From Haladaptatus halobius (GTDB taxonomy: Archaea; Halobacteriota; Halobacteria; Halobacteriales; Haladaptataceae): a stretch of DNA of 64,000 nt. The DNA lies in the NCBI RefSeq assembly GCF_020618475.1, contig NZ_CP085335.1, positions 372,001-436,000 on the forward strand. The letters are read 5' to 3'. The notes below the pieces were generated by a model. That model searched no databases. It was not told where the DNA came from and saw only the letters and a program-made list of their open reading frames with translations. Each line of letters starts with the position of its first letter. The first letter of the stretch is position 1. Both the position numbers and the translations under genes were made by a program. Below, in pieces: positions 62,478-64,000 of the stretch.

Positions 62478-63235
62478 TCGCCGATCACCTCGCTAAAATC
62501 GTACCATCCCGGATTCCGTCCGGCCAGCCACGCCGCCGCGTCGAGCGCGCCGTCGGCGAACACCGCCCTGCTCCCGGCGCGGTGGACGAGGCGCAGTTCC
62601 TCGTTCTCATTTGCCAGCAGCACCTCGTGTTCGCCCCTGATTCCGCCCGCCCTGCGCGCGTGGACGCCGACTTCGCCCGGCCGGCGCGGGGCGTCTCCCT
62701 CGCGCCCGTGAACCCGTTCTTCGGGGCCGCCAGCGGACGCGATTCTGTCGAGGAGCGTCTTCGCCGTGCCGCTCGGCGCGTCTCGCTTCCCGTTGTGGTG
62801 GGTCTCGGTCAGCTCCACGTCGTAGCCGGGGAGGTCGGCGACCGCGCCTTCGACCGCCCGGAGGAGCGCTTGGATACCCCGCGAGAAGTTACTCGCTTTG
62901 AGGACGGGGACGTGGTCGCTCACGCTTCGGAGAACCGATTCGCCCTGCTCGTCGAAACCGGTCGTCCCGACGACGCAGGCGACGCCCGCTTCCCCGCAGA
63001 CGGCGACGTAGTTCTGACTGCTCGACGGGGCGGAGAAATCGACGAGCACGTCGGGGTCGTACTCCCTGAGCACTGCCCCGAACTCCTGCGCCGGTTTCGT
63101 CGGAACCCCGGCGACGTCCGCGGGCGGGTCGCGGCTCACGCCGCCGACGACCTCCACGTCGTCTCGCTCCGCCGCGGCCTCGATGACGGTGCGACCCATC
63201 CGTCCCGTCGCGCCCGTGACCGCGACCCGTCTCAT
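62474..63235 (-). CDS. dapB: 4-hydroxy-tetrahydrodipicolinate reductase
   Basis: A 253-residue NAD(P)H enzyme. Cofactor loop RVAVTGATGRMGRTVIEAAA; the catalytic region TETHHNGKRDAPSGTAKTLL has the paired His and Lys; ACVVGTTGFDEQGESVLRSV, SNFSRGIQALLRAVEGAVAD and GEHEVLLANENEELRLVHRA complete the family. Four-base overlaps with dapA and dapD. Confidence 0.97.
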   Translation of the reverse strand: MRRVAVTGATGRMGRTVIEAAAERDDVEVVGGVSRDPPADVAGVPTKPAQEFGAVLREYDPDVLVDFSAPSSSQNYVAVCGEAGVACVVGTTGFDEQGESVLRSVSDHVPVLKASNFSRGIQALLRAVEGAVADLPGYDVELTETHHNGKRDAPSGTAKTLLDRIASAGGPEERVHGREGDAPRRPGEVGVHARRAGGIRGEHEVLLANENEELRLVHRAGSRAVFADGALDAAAWLAGRNPGWYDFSEVIGE

Positions 63236-64000
63236 TCGGACTCCTCCAGCGAGTCGAGTACCGCCGCGAGGTCCTCGTAATGCTCCGAGGAAAGCGGCGA
63301 CAGCGGAAGCCGGAGTTCGCCCGGACCATAGCCCCGAATCTCCATCGCGGCCTTCACCGGAATCGGGTTTGTCTCCCGGAACAGCGCGCGGAAGAGCGGC
63401 CCGAGTTCGCGGTGGAGTTCCCGCGCCCGTTCGTAGTCGCCGGCGAGCGCCGATTCGACCAGTTCGCAGGTGCGCTCGGGTTCGACGTTCGCCGAGACGC
63501 TGATGGTTCCGGTCGCGCCGATGGCGAGCATCGGGAGCGTGAGCGCGTCGTCGCCCGACAGCACCGCGAACTCCTCGTCCCGCGTTCGCTCGATTATCTC
63601 GCCGATCCGCCCGAGGTCGCCGCTCGCGGCCTTGTAGCCGACGACGTTCTCGTGTTCGGCCAGCGAGACGGTCGTCTCCACGTCGACGTTGCGGCCCGTC
63701 CGGGACGGAACGTTGTAGACGATCTGCGGGAGGTCGACCGCGTCGGCGATGGTGCGGTAGTGCCGTTCCATCCCCTCTGGTTCGGGCTTGTTGTAGTACG
63801 GCGAGAGGAGGAGGAGTCCGTCCGCCCCGGCGTCCGCGGCGCGCCGGGAGAGTTCGAGGGCTTCGCGGGTCGCGTTGCTTCCCGCGCCCGCGATCACGGG
63901 CACGTCCACCGCGTCCGCGACCGCCTCGATCACCTCGACGTGTTCGTCGTGGGTCATGGTCGCGCTCTCGCCGGTCGAGCCGACGGGGACGAGGCCGTGA
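63232..64000 (-). CDS. dapA: 4-hydroxy-tetrahydrodipicolinate synthase, 5' end beyond window
   Basis: The first enzyme of the diaminopimelate branch, joining pyruvate and aspartate semialdehyde. The Met at 63957 (MTHDEHVEVIEAVADAVDVP) is internal: the frame stays open to the window edge and encodes HGLVPVGSTGESATMTHDEH, the GTTGE-like substrate loop. Schiff-base Lys in VVGYKAASGDLGRI and the Tyr in IVYNVPSRTGRNVDVET are visible. About 256 residues are in the window; 35-50 are missing. Being first, it probably carries the operon promoter just outside. Confidence 0.96.
   Translation of the reverse strand, partial: HGLVPVGSTGESATMTHDEHVEVIEAVADAVDVPVIAGAGSNATREALELSRRAADAGADGLLLLSPYYNKPEPEGMERHYRTIADAVDLPQIVYNVPSRTGRNVDVETTVSLAEHENVVGYKAASGDLGRIGEIIERTRDEEFAVLSGDDALTLPMLAIGATGTISVSANVEPERTCELVESALAGDYERARELHRELGPLFRALFRETNPIPVKAAMEIRGYGPGELRLPLSPLSSEHYEDLAAVLDSLEESE

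Noticed and set aside
1..64000. tRNA, rRNA, CRISPR repeats, insertion sequences, origin
   Set aside because: Reading through the gaps I found no cloverleaf with CCA-side features, no regular direct repeats with spacers, no transposase frame and no Orc1/Cdc6 with ORB-like repeats. Weak signals could be missed by eye.

Overview
The window is chromosomal DNA of a haloarchaeon (class Halobacteria). Signs are the strongly acidic proteins (Asp/Glu-rich, Lys-poor), high G+C with short AT-rich promoter islands, and archaeal markers: TFB, the KH/beta-CASP termination factor aCPSF1 (FttA), glycerol-1-phosphate dehydrogenase for archaeal lipids, archaeal-type ProRS, the archaeal shikimate entry enzymes (ADH synthase and DHQ synthase II), and the halophile fusions PurN-PurH and FolC-FolP. 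I cannot name a genus from the sequence alone. I saw no rRNA, tRNA, CRISPR array, transposase or replication origin.

Layout. 1-5.4 kb: 3' part of pyruvate kinase, an NfeD/SPFH membrane pair, an HTH regulator, an R2-like ligand-binding oxidase and a small winged-helix protein. 5.6-14.5 kb: AglD-like glycosyltransferase, a broken GNAT gene, a DUF84 NTPase, a cobalamin-binding protein, TFB, a CTAG-type DNA methylase, aroD (frameshifted in a G9 tract), a zinc-ribbon protein and DHQ synthase II. 14.5-19.2 kb (minus strand): an SDR, ADH synthase and a tightly overlapped trpCBA operon, so aromatic amino acid genes fill 12-19 kb. 19.2-29.3 kb: an MGMT-like protein without its cysteine, GNAT, two Nudix genes (one broken), FttA, methylmalonyl-CoA epimerase and mutase, ProRS, and an Lrp-type regulator facing into gltB. 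29.5-37.4 kb: glutamate synthase, GNAT, an epimerase, and glycerol-1-phosphate dehydrogenase. 37.4-50.4 kb: an accessory zone with ABC-2 exporter cassettes, peptidases, a signalling domain, a glycosyltransferase and an M23/peptidoglycan-binding protein. Many genes here carry in-frame stops, frameshifts or deletions. 50.4-58.5 kb: folCP, purNH and purB plus small membrane proteins. 58.5-64 kb: the lysine (succinylated diaminopimelate) operon dapA-dapB-dapD-lysA-dapF-dapE on the minus strand, with dapA cut by the window edge.

The most unusual property is the density of interrupted genes. At least a dozen loci can be rebuilt into full-length proteins by ignoring one or two in-frame TGA/TAG codons or restoring one base. 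These include a Tat-secreted M23 peptidase whose signal peptide is separated from the mature enzyme by an amber codon, a GNAT gene with two ambers, a Nudix gene with a TGA, an M48 membrane peptidase broken several times, and a head-to-head deletion that removed the 5' ends of a divergent ABC permease and GNAT gene. Large deletions argue for real decay. Several single-base losses, especially in aroD, could instead be assembly errors, so raw reads matter.
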